Under the pieces are notes generated by a model that did not search any database, was not told where the DNA came from, and worked only from the letters and a program-made list of their open reading frames with translations. A stretch of DNA of 64,000 nucleotides from an uncultured Caulobacterales bacterium (GTDB lineage Bacteria; Pseudomonadota; Alphaproteobacteria; Caulobacterales; Caulobacteraceae). Where the stretch lies: NCBI GenBank assembly GCA_903837135.1, contig CAILTK010000119.1, positions 21,419 to 85,418 of the forward strand. Direction: 5' to 3'. The position numbers were made by a program, and so were the translations under genes. Every line of letters starts with the position of its first letter. Position 1 is the first letter of the stretch. Below, in pieces: positions 8,707-16,571 of the stretch.

Positions 8707-9215
8707 CAGCCGCCGCGCTCGCCGCGGCCCTCGCCGCCGTGCTGATCGCCGCGGCCGGCGGACGGGCGCACGCCGGACAGCCGCCGTCGATCAGTCCCAA
8801 GGCGAACTATATCGAGCGCTGCGGCGGCTGCCACGGCGTCGACGGGCGGTCCGTGGCCGCGCTGGTGCCGGATCTCAAGCATACCGCGGGTTATTTCCTC
8901 TGTGACGAGGAGGCGCGCGCCTATGTCGCCCGGCTGCCGAACGTGGCCTTCTCACAGATCAACGACGCCGATCTGGCGGCGATGCTGAATTTTGTGGTGC
9001 TCGATCTCGGCGCCAGGGACGGCCCCCCTCAACCCGGCGCGGCGGCGCCCAGACCCTATACCGCGGCCGAAGTCGGCCGGCTTCGGCGCACCGCGCTCAC
9101 CATTCCCGATCTCAAGGCCTACCGGCAGCGGATCGTGGGGCGCCTGGTCGCCCGCTGCGCGGCGCCCGACCGTCTGCTGACGGATTATCAAGGTCCCCCG
9201 ACGCCGTCGCCTTAG
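8703..9215 (+). CDS. Second c-type cytochrome of the amine dehydrogenase operon
   Basis: This 170-residue secreted protein has a cleavable or anchoring N-terminal hydrophobic segment (residues 2-24) and one haem motif CGGCH (Cys40, Cys43, His44). It lacks the clear C-terminal Met-Pro-x-Phe of its neighbour; Met94 (LAAMLNF) is a candidate axial ligand. Two extra cysteines occur at residue 67 and near residue 153, possibly a disulfide. The GTG start overlaps the stop of the previous cytochrome (GTGA). The pair may form a two-step relay from the dehydrogenase to the terminal oxidase. Confidence 0.85.
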   Translation: MTAAALAAALAAVLIAAAGGRAHAGQPPSISPKANYIERCGGCHGVDGRSVAALVPDLKHTAGYFLCDEEARAYVARLPNVAFSQINDADLAAMLNFVVLDLGARDGPPQPGAAAPRPYTAAEVGRLRRTALTIPDLKAYRQRIVGRLVARCAAPDRLLTDYQGPPTPSP

Positions 9216-9310
9216 ACGCTGGCGGGCGCGCCTGAACACCAATTGGGCGTTCTCTCGTCATGAGTGTGTTCGTGCGCGCGCCGCAGAACATTCGGTCGGC
9301 GAGGACTTGT

Positions 9311-9323
9311 AAAAAATAAAGCC
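9311..9323 (+). repeat. A+T-rich 13-mer shared with the region upstream of nrdA
   Basis: The sequence aaaaataaagccg lies 62 bases before the TonB-dependent receptor start. An identical copy lies at 39467-39479 upstream of the ribonucleotide reductase gene. Both stand out in GC-rich DNA and are followed by similar bases (gaaccg and tgaccg). It may be part of a promoter or binding site. Its function is unknown. Confidence 0.45.
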
Positions 9324-9384
9324 GGAACCGAAGCTTGACGGAAGGCGGGGGTGGGTCTTCGCCGGTGAAGTGGGGGGAGTCCGG

Positions 9385-11610
9385 ATGCTTCGTTTCCTGC
9401 TGAGCGGCGCGGCCATCGGCGCGCTGATGACGGTCCTGGCGCCGTCGGTTGTTCAGGCGCAGACCGCGGTCGCCGCGGCCCCCGCGGAGGCGACGCCGGA
9501 GGTGGTGGTCACCGCCCAGCGCCGCAGCCAGTCGGCGCAGGACGTGGGCATCGCCCTGACCGTGCTGTCGGGAAGCGACCTGGCCAAGCAGGGCGTCTAC
9601 AACGTCAACCAGCTGCAGAACGCCGCCCCCAGCCTTGAGGTCGAGCCGGCCTTCGGCAGCGGCCAGCCGCAGTTCCGCATCCGCGGCGTCGGCTTCCAGG
9701 ACTACGCCTCGAACAATGCGCCGACGGTCGGCGTCTATGTGAACGAGGTGGCCTATCCGATCCCGATCATGACCCAGGGCGCCCTGTTCGACCTGTCGCG
9801 CGTCGAGGTGCTGCGCGGTCCGCAAGGCACGCTCTACGGCCGCAACACCACCGGCGGGGCGGTGAACTTCATCACCAACCAGCCCACCAAGCAGTTTTCC
9901 GCCGGCGCCGAGGTCGAATACGGCAGCTTCGACTGGCTGCACGCCGAGGGCTTCGTCTCCGGCCCCGTCGCCGACGGTCTGACGGCCCGCCTCGCCATGT
10001 ACACCGAGCAGGGCGGCGGCTTCCAGCACAACCGGGTCACCGGCCAGTCGTTCGGCGACGCCGACCGCTATGGCTTCCGCGGTCTCGCCGACTGGCAGCC
10101 GATCGACCGGTTCAAGGTCAAGTTCGAACTGCACGCGTCTCGCGACGAGTCCGACGGCAACGGCCTTTACCTGTTCCAGCCGTTCGCCACCGCCAACGGC
10201 GCCGGACCGACGATCCCCGCCGACGTCAATCATTTCGCCACAGGCTGGCTGCTCGGCTCGGCGTTTTCGAAGGCCATCGGCGCGCCGCTCGGCTCCAAGC
10301 CGTTCCACCACGCCACGTCCTACGGCGGCTCGATCAACGCCAGCTACGACTTCGGCGGCTTCGACGCGATCAACATCGTCAGCTACGACTTTCTCAACCG
10401 CCGTGAGTACGAGGACTGGGACGCCAGCCAGTACGAGGAATCCGACGTCTTCTTCCGCAGCCGCGCGGGCGTGTTTTCCGACGAGTTCCGCCTGATGTCG
10501 CATCCGGGCGGGCCGTTCAAATGGATCGCCGGCGTCTACTATTCCCACCAGCACCTGACCGAAGCCTATCTGTCGGATTTCGTGAACGAACTCGGCATCC
10601 TGGCCGAGGTCCACTACGCCCAGACCGTGGATTCCATCGCCGGCTTCGGCCAGGTGGAGTACCAGGTCACGCCCAAGCTGAACCTGATCCTCGGCCTGCG
10701 CTACGAGGACGAGAAACGTACGCTGGACGGCTTCACCAGCAGCTTCCTGTTCGGCGCCTTCCCGGTCGGCGGCCTCGTCCCCTCGACGGTGTCGACCTCC
10801 ATGCAGCCGGTCACCGGCAAGGCGGCGGCCGAGTACAAGCTGCTCGACGACGTCCTGCTCTACGCCTCCGCCAGCCGCGGGGCCAAGTCGGGCGGCTTCA
10901 CCGCCTACAACACCGCCAGCGGCTCGGGCATCGCCCCGTTCAAGCCCGAGATCCTCTGGGCCTACGAGACCGGCTTCAAGACCACCCTGCCGGCCAAGAT
11001 GCATTTCAACGGCTCGCTGTTCTACTACGACTATCATGACGAACAGGAGCTCTCGGCGATCTACACGCCGGGCACCGGCGCGGTCGGCAAGTTCGTCAAT
11101 GTGAACAGCTCGCACATCTATGGCGGCGAGCTTGAACTGGTCGGTGAACCGGCGCCGCACTTCACCGTCTCGCAGCAGCTCGGCTACAAGCGCGGGACCT
11201 ATGACGACTTCAAGAACGACCTGAACCTGGCGGCGTCGGAGGCCGCGGGGACGGCGATCTATACGGACAAGAGCGGCCAGACGATCCCCTTCCCCAAGCT
11301 CAGCTACAATGGGGAAGTGTCCTACTGGCTGCGGGTGGCCGGCGGGTACAAGCTCGAGGGCGAGTTCGACTACAGCTACCACGGATACTACCCGTCGTGG
11401 CTCGGGTCGGCCTACAACATCCCGGCCTACTGGCTGGCCAACGCCAACGTCACCCTGACGCCGCCGGTCGGCCATTGGACCCTGGCCTTCTGGGTGCACA
11501 ACGTGTTCGACCAGAGCTACGACCTGACGCGCAACTTCTTCGTCAACGCCAAGGTCGCCGCGCCGGGCCGTCCGCGCAGCGGCGGAATCAGGGCCACTTA
11601 CGCCTTCTGA
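9385..11610 (+). CDS. TonB-dependent outer-membrane receptor
   Basis: This 741-residue outer-membrane transporter has a signal peptide (about 1-26, ending VVQAQ), a plug domain starting at EVVVTAQRRSQSAQDVGIAL with the conserved VEVLRGPQGTLYGRNTTGGAVNF, and a 22-strand barrel ending in an aromatic residue (ATYAF). It imports a large or scarce substrate using TonB energy. I chose the ATG at 9385, with GGGGAG just upstream, over an in-frame GTG at 9370. It lies 169 bases downstream of the amine dehydrogenase operon, which raises the possibility that it supplies that enzyme's substrate (inference). The DmpA-family gene converges 10 bases downstream. Confidence 0.93.
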   Translation: MLRFLLSGAAIGALMTVLAPSVVQAQTAVAAAPAEATPEVVVTAQRRSQSAQDVGIALTVLSGSDLAKQGVYNVNQLQNAAPSLEVEPAFGSGQPQFRIRGVGFQDYASNNAPTVGVYVNEVAYPIPIMTQGALFDLSRVEVLRGPQGTLYGRNTTGGAVNFITNQPTKQFSAGAEVEYGSFDWLHAEGFVSGPVADGLTARLAMYTEQGGGFQHNRVTGQSFGDADRYGFRGLADWQPIDRFKVKFELHASRDESDGNGLYLFQPFATANGAGPTIPADVNHFATGWLLGSAFSKAIGAPLGSKPFHHATSYGGSINASYDFGGFDAINIVSYDFLNRREYEDWDASQYEESDVFFRSRAGVFSDEFRLMSHPGGPFKWIAGVYYSHQHLTEAYLSDFVNELGILAEVHYAQTVDSIAGFGQVEYQVTPKLNLILGLRYEDEKRTLDGFTSSFLFGAFPVGGLVPSTVSTSMQPVTGKAAAEYKLLDDVLLYASASRGAKSGGFTAYNTASGSGIAPFKPEILWAYETGFKTTLPAKMHFNGSLFYYDYHDEQELSAIYTPGTGAVGKFVNVNSSHIYGGELELVGEPAPHFTVSQQLGYKRGTYDDFKNDLNLAASEAAGTAIYTDKSGQTIPFPKLSYNGEVSYWLRVAGGYKLEGEFDYSYHGYYPSWLGSAYNIPAYWLANANVTLTPPVGHWTLAFWVHNVFDQSYDLTRNFFVNAKVAAPGRPRSGGIRATYAF

Positions 11611-11620
11611 GGAGGGGCGC

Positions 11621-12712
11621 CTAAAGCGCCTTCCAGGTCGGAACCTTGGCGCCCGGCCAGGGCGTGGCTTCATAGACCGCCCGGGCGATGGCGCGCGCCA
11701 GGGTGTCGGACGCCAGCGTGCCGATCTTGGCCGTGGCGAAGGGGCGGGGGCCGATCACGTCGATCTTGCCGGTGGCCATGGCGAACACCACGTCGCCGTC
11801 GAAGGGGGTGTGGGTGGGCCGGATCGCCAGCGCCAGGGCGTCCTGCGCCATCATGGCCACGCGCTTGGCCTCCTCGGGGGTCAGCTTGGCGTCGGTGGCG
11901 ACCACGGCGATGGTGGTGTTCTTGCGCGGCTCGGGGTTGGTGCGCGCCCGGCCCCAGTCCTCGGGCGCGGCCTTCAGGCCGGCGGAGCCCAGACCGCCGT
12001 ATTCCGACCCGATCTCATAGGGCGCGGCCCAGAAGGTCTTGCCGTCCGGCGCGATCACCGAGCCGGCCGAATTCACCGCCACGATGGCGCCGACGGTGAT
12101 CCCGTCCGACGAGACGATGGAGGCCGAACCTATGCCGCCCTTCAGTCCGCCGGCCATGGCGCCGCAGCCGGCGCCGGCGGTGCCGAGGGCGAACTGGTCG
12201 CCGGCCGCCGCCACCGCCTTCATGCCGAGGGCGCGGTACGGCGGCTCGACGCCCCAGTCCTTGCGCCCGCCGTTGGCGAGGTCGTAGAGGGCCGCGCCGG
12301 GGACCACCGGGCTGACCGGAACGCCGGGCGCCGGCGACAGGCTGAAGCCGCGATGGCGCGCGCCGAGCCAGCTGACCACGCCGTCCGCGGCTCCGAGGCC
12401 GTAGACCGAGCCGCCCGACAGGACCACGGCGTCGAAGGCGTGCACCAGGTTCTCGAGGGCGGTGGCGTCGGTCTCGCGGGTGGCCGGGCCGCCGCCGCGG
12501 ACGTCGCTGGCCACCACCGCCGCCTGGTCGGGCAGGATGACGGTGACGCCGGTCCGGGCCGCCAGATCCTCGGCCTGGCCGACCTTGAGCCCCGCCACGT
12601 CGGTGATCAGATTGCGCGGGCCCGGCCGGGCTTCGGCCGCCAGCGCCGCGCCGGGCAGGCTCGCGGCCCCGCCGAGGACCAGCATTCCGCCCATGATCTG
12701 ACGCCTGTCCAT
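11621..12712 (-). CDS. P1/S58 family (DmpA-like) aminopeptidase or amidase
   Basis: This 363-residue member of the self-cleaving DmpA family (L-aminopeptidase/D-esterase, beta-aminopeptidase) is an N-terminal nucleophile hydrolase. Motifs visible are RNLITDVAGLKVG near residue 33, the VVLSGGSVYGLGAADGV block near residue 95, and NTTIAVVATDA near residue 264. In this branch a Thr (or Ser) after Asn is the autocleavage nucleophile. An N-terminal twin-arginine-like leader (MDRRQIMGGMLVLGG, then an Ala-rich end) suggests a periplasmic enzyme. It stands alone, divergent from the aldehyde dehydrogenase operon 146 bases away. Confidence 0.9.
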   Translation of the reverse strand: MDRRQIMGGMLVLGGAASLPGAALAAEARPGPRNLITDVAGLKVGQAEDLAARTGVTVILPDQAAVVASDVRGGGPATRETDATALENLVHAFDAVVLSGGSVYGLGAADGVVSWLGARHRGFSLSPAPGVPVSPVVPGAALYDLANGGRKDWGVEPPYRALGMKAVAAAGDQFALGTAGAGCGAMAGGLKGGIGSASIVSSDGITVGAIVAVNSAGSVIAPDGKTFWAAPYEIGSEYGGLGSAGLKAAPEDWGRARTNPEPRKNTTIAVVATDAKLTPEEAKRVAMMAQDALALAIRPTHTPFDGDVVFAMATGKIDVIGPRPFATAKIGTLASDTLARAIARAVYEATPWPGAKVPTWKAL

Positions 12713-12858
12713 CGCTCCGCTCCGTCACGCTGACCTGGAAACGGTCTAGGTCGGCGCCCAGGCCGCGTAAAGCGCGCGAACGGGTTTCCCCTTGTGGCGC
12801 CGCGTGTTTGACAACCCAGCGGCGCCAGCCCAAGACCGAGGCGCGGAGGAGGTCCCTG

Positions 12859-14316
12859 ATGCTCGATATCGGTCCATCGGCGGCGCAGGACGGCGTGCTG
12901 ATCGGCGGAGAATGGCGCGCCGGTGAAGCGGCCTTGCCGGTCGAGGATCCTTCTACCGGGGAGATCGTCGGCGAGATCGCCGCGGGCGGCGCCGCCGACG
13001 TCGACGACGCGGTCGCGGCGGCCCGCGCGGCCCTCACCGGCGAATGGGGAGCCTTGTCCGCCGCCGAACGGGGCCGGGTGTTGTCGCGGATCGGCCTGCG
13101 CGTGGCCGAATGCGCCGACGAACTCGCGCGCCTGGAGGCGATCGACGTCGGCAAACCGCTGAAGCAGGCCAAGGCCGACGCCCTGGCCCTGGCGCGCTAT
13201 CTCGAATTCTACGGCGGCGCCGCCGACAAACTGCACGGCGAGACCATCCCCTACCTCGACGGCTACACCGTCTTCACCCGGCGTGAGCCGCACGGGGTGA
13301 CCGGCCATATCACGCCCTGGAACTACCCGATGCAGATCATCGGCCGTTCGGTGACCGCGGCCCTGGCGGTCGGTAATGCGGCGGTGCTGAAGCCGGCCGA
13401 GGAGGCGAGTCTGACCGCCCTGGCCTTCGCGCGCATCGCCAACGACTGCGGCCTGCCCAAGGGCGCGCTGAACGTGGTGGCCGGCGACGGCGAGACCGCC
13501 GGCGCCGCCCTCGCCGCCCATCCGGACGTGGACCATGTGTCGTTCACCGGCTCGTCCGCCGTCGGCGCCCTGATCCAGACCGCCGCCGCCGCCCGCGCCG
13601 CGCCGGTCACGCTCGAACTCGGGGGAAAGTCGGCCCAGCTGGTGTTCGACGACGCCGATCTCGACGCGGCCCTGCCGTTCCTGGTCAACGCCGGCGTGCA
13701 GAACGCCGGCCAGACCTGCTCGGCCGCCTCGCGCCTCCTGGTCCAGCGCGGCGTTTATGACGCCCTGCTCGAGCGGCTGGCCAGGCGCTATGGCGCGCTG
13801 CGGGTCGGCCCGGCGCTGCGGGACCTCGAGGTCGGACCGCTGATCTCCGCGCGCCAGCAAAAGATCGTGCAGGGCTATTTCGATCTTGCCGAGGCCAGGA
13901 GCGGGATCGCCGTCGCTGCGCGAGGCCGGATCGTCGACGATGCGCCGGGCGGCGGCCACTACTTCGCCCCGGCCCTGCTGACCGGGGTCGCGCCGTCGCA
14001 CCGCCTGGCCCAGGAGGAGATCTTCGGGCCGGTGCAGGTGGTGATCCCGTTCGACGACGAGGACGAGGCGGTGGCCATCGCCAACGGCACCGCCTTCGGC
14101 CTCGTGGCCGCGGTGTGGACGCGGGACGGCGCGCGCCAGCTGCGGGTGGCGGGGCGGCTCAAGGCCGGCCAGGTGTTCGTCAACAACTACGGCGCCGGCG
14201 GCGGGGTCGAGCTGCCGTTCGGCGGGGTCAAGCGTTCGGGCCACGGCCGCGAGAAGGGCTTCGAGGCGCTGTACGGCTTCACGGCCCTTAAGACCGTCGC
14301 GGTCCTCCACGGATAA
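12859..14316 (+). CDS. NAD(P)-dependent aldehyde dehydrogenase
   Basis: This 485-residue ALDH-superfamily enzyme oxidises an aldehyde to the acid. It contains GHITPWNYPMQI, the glutamate motif LELGGKSAQLVF and the nucleophile cysteine in NAGQTCSAASR (about residue 286). The C-terminal block LPFGGVKRSGHGREKG is typical of betaine-aldehyde/aminobutyraldehyde/vanillin-type ALDHs. I chose the ATG at 12859 because GGAGGAGG lies just upstream; the longer frame from 12808 adds a basic tail outside the family. It heads an operon with an SDR (10 bases later) and an M20 deacylase. The substrate is unassigned. Confidence 0.92.
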   Translation: MLDIGPSAAQDGVLIGGEWRAGEAALPVEDPSTGEIVGEIAAGGAADVDDAVAAARAALTGEWGALSAAERGRVLSRIGLRVAECADELARLEAIDVGKPLKQAKADALALARYLEFYGGAADKLHGETIPYLDGYTVFTRREPHGVTGHITPWNYPMQIIGRSVTAALAVGNAAVLKPAEEASLTALAFARIANDCGLPKGALNVVAGDGETAGAALAAHPDVDHVSFTGSSAVGALIQTAAAARAAPVTLELGGKSAQLVFDDADLDAALPFLVNAGVQNAGQTCSAASRLLVQRGVYDALLERLARRYGALRVGPALRDLEVGPLISARQQKIVQGYFDLAEARSGIAVAARGRIVDDAPGGGHYFAPALLTGVAPSHRLAQEEIFGPVQVVIPFDDEDEAVAIANGTAFGLVAAVWTRDGARQLRVAGRLKAGQVFVNNYGAGGGVELPFGGVKRSGHGREKGFEALYGFTALKTVAVLHG

Positions 14317-14325
14317 GGAACACGC

Positions 14326-15072
14326 ATGCGGCTCAAAGGAGAACGGGCGATCGTCACCGGCGGGGCGTCGGGCTTCGGCGCCGGCATCGTTCGCCGCTTC
14401 GTGGCGGAGGGCGCCAGGGTCGCCATCGCCGATCTCAACCCGGGCGCGGCCGAGGCGCTGGCCCGGGAGCTCGGCGAGACCTGCATCGCCGTCGCCGCCG
14501 ACGTGGCCGACGCGGAGAGCGTGGCGTCCTTGTTCCAGGCGGTCGGGGCGGCCTTCGGTTCAGCGAGCATCGTCGTCAACAACGCCGGCATGGGGGTCCG
14601 TCCCGCCCCGCTCGAGACCATGGACGAGGCTCAGTTCGAGCGGCTGATGGGGGTGAACACCCGCTCGGTCTTCCTCACCAGCCGCCATGCCGTGCCGGCG
14701 ATGAAGGCGGCGGGGCGCGGGGCGATCCTCAACATCGCCTCCACCGGCGGCGTCAGCCCCCGGCCGAACCTCGCCTGGTACAACGCCTCCAAGGGCTGGA
14801 TGATCGCCGCCACCCGCGCCATGGCCGTGGAGCTGGCGCCCTTCGGCGTCCGCGTGAACGCGATCAATCCGGTGGCGGGGGATACGCCCATGCTCGCCAC
14901 CTTCATGGGCGAGGATACGCCGGAAGTGCGCGCCCGTTTTCTGGCCAGCATTCCGATTGGACGCTTCTCCACGCCCGAGGATATTGCCGCGGCGGCCGTC
15001 TTCCTGTGCAGTGAGGAGGCCTCGATGGTCACCGGAGTGGCCATGGAGGTGGATGGCGGCCGATGCCTGTGA
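14326..15072 (+). CDS. SDR-family oxidoreductase
   Basis: This 248-residue classical SDR has TGGASGFGAGIVRRF near the N terminus, NNAGMG, the catalytic YNASK (preceded by a Ser in STGG) and the terminal VTGVAMEVDGGRCL. It starts 10 bases after the aldehyde dehydrogenase and ends 38 bases before the M20 deacylase, so the three are almost certainly co-transcribed. It may interconvert an alcohol with the carbonyl compound that the ALDH oxidises (inference). Confidence 0.9.
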   Translation: MRLKGERAIVTGGASGFGAGIVRRFVAEGARVAIADLNPGAAEALARELGETCIAVAADVADAESVASLFQAVGAAFGSASIVVNNAGMGVRPAPLETMDEAQFERLMGVNTRSVFLTSRHAVPAMKAAGRGAILNIASTGGVSPRPNLAWYNASKGWMIAATRAMAVELAPFGVRVNAINPVAGDTPMLATFMGEDTPEVRARFLASIPIGRFSTPEDIAAAAVFLCSEEASMVTGVAMEVDGGRCL

Positions 15073-15109
15073 CCTCTCAGGCTTCGGCATCGAAAGGGAG
15101 TGCTGTCTG

Positions 15110-16408
15110 ATGCCCGATTCCGCCGCCGCCTTTCCATCGATGGACCCGGTGCTGGCGCTGATCGACGGCCGCGAGGACGAGCTCGTCGCCCTGACCCAGG
15201 ACCTGATCCGCATACCGACGATCAATCCGCCCGGAGACTTCTATCGGCCCTGCGCCGAGCTGATCGGCGAGCGGCTGCGCAAGCGCGGCTTCGAGGTGAC
15301 GTATCTGCGCGCCGAAGGGACGCCCGGCGACAGCGACCGGTATCCGCGCATCAACGTGGTGGCGCGCTGGGAGAGCGGCCGAGCTGGACCTTGCGTCCAC
15401 TTCAACAGCCATATCGACGTGGTCGAGCCCGGCGCCGGCTGGACCGTGGATCCGTTCGGCGGCGTGCTGAAGGACGGCAGGGTCTACGGCCGCGGCGCCT
15501 GCGACATGAAGGGCGGGCTGGCCGCCTCGATGATCGCCATAGAGGCCCTGATCGATTCCGGCGTGGAGCTGCCGGGCGCCATCGAGATCTCCGGCACCGC
15601 CGACGAGGAATCCGGCGGCTATGGCGGCGTCGCCTGGCTGGCGGAACGCGGCTGGTTCTCGCCGCCGCGGGTCGATCATGTGATCATTCCCGAGCCGCTC
15701 AACGTCGACCGCGTCTGCATCGGCCACCGCGGCGTCTGGTGGGCGGAGATCGAGACCAAGGGGCGGATCGCCCACGGCTCCATGCCCTTCCTCGGCGACA
15801 GCGCCATCCGCCACATGAGCGCGGTGCTCGAGAAATTCGAGCACGAGCTCTACCCCGCGCTCGGCGAGCGTCATTCGCAGATGCCCGTGGCGCCCGACGG
15901 CGCGCGCACCTCCAGTCTCAACATCAACTCCCTGCACGGCGGCCAGGGCGAGGACTTCCTCGGCCTGCCGGCGCCGCTGGTGGCCGACAGCTGCCGGATG
16001 ATCATCGACCGGCGCTTCCTGATCGAAGAGTCGCTCGAGGACGTGAAGGGCGAGGTGACGGATCTGCTGGAGACCCTGGTCCGCGACCGTCCGGGCTTCA
16101 CCTACGGCCTGCGCGAGCTGTTCGCGGTGGCCCCGACCATGGCCGACCGCGACGGACCGGTCGCCACCGCCACCGCCGAGGCCATTCGCCGGGTGCTCGG
16201 CCGGCCCGCGCAGTTCATCTGCTCGCCCGGCACCTACGACCAGAAGCACGTGGACCGGATCGGCAAGCTGAAGGACTGCATCGCCTACGGCCCGGGCGTG
16301 CTCGATCTGGCCCACCAGCCCGACGAATGGGTCGGCGTCGACGACATGATCGCCTCGGCCAAGGTGATGGCGCTGGCCGCGGCCGCCCTGCTCGCGCGCC
16401 AGGGCTGA
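15110..16408 (+). CDS. ArgE/DapE-family (M20) deacylase
   Basis: This 432-residue dinuclear zinc hydrolase removes an acyl group from an amino compound. Metal-site motifs are present: HFNSHIDVVEPG, RGACDMKGG, and the catalytic TADEESGG; an EPLNVD block and a late CSPGTYDQKH replace the usual last histidine region. I chose the ATG at 15110 with a GGGAG site upstream; the longer frame is an Arg/Trp-rich artefact overlapping the SDR. It is the last gene of the ALDH-SDR operon. Acetylornithine or succinyl-diaminopimelate are family substrates, but the context suggests catabolism of an N-acylated amine. Confidence 0.87.
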   Translation: MPDSAAAFPSMDPVLALIDGREDELVALTQDLIRIPTINPPGDFYRPCAELIGERLRKRGFEVTYLRAEGTPGDSDRYPRINVVARWESGRAGPCVHFNSHIDVVEPGAGWTVDPFGGVLKDGRVYGRGACDMKGGLAASMIAIEALIDSGVELPGAIEISGTADEESGGYGGVAWLAERGWFSPPRVDHVIIPEPLNVDRVCIGHRGVWWAEIETKGRIAHGSMPFLGDSAIRHMSAVLEKFEHELYPALGERHSQMPVAPDGARTSSLNINSLHGGQGEDFLGLPAPLVADSCRMIIDRRFLIEESLEDVKGEVTDLLETLVRDRPGFTYGLRELFAVAPTMADRDGPVATATAEAIRRVLGRPAQFICSPGTYDQKHVDRIGKLKDCIAYGPGVLDLAHQPDEWVGVDDMIASAKVMALAAAALLARQG

Positions 16409-16571
16409 CGCGCCCCAACCGGGAGCCGCAACCGGACGGCTGGACCGGAGGCGCATGGGGCTTGCCAAGCGTCTCTGCTGACACGATCTGACGTCGAGTT
16501 CAGGAACAGTGTCGCCCCAGACCCGTTAGCCGTAACCGGCCCTCAACCCGCCCCTCTCGACGGAACGCCTC

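Noticed and set aside
9112..11673. An 853-codon open frame antisense to the TonB-dependent receptor
   Set aside because: It has the same composition artefact; no domain is seen, and the plus strand encodes an intact receptor with signal peptide and plug.
15077..16468. Long open frames antisense to and out of frame with the M20 deacylase
   Set aside because: Both 463-codon frames lack family motifs; the M20 metal-site motifs occur only in the chosen frame.
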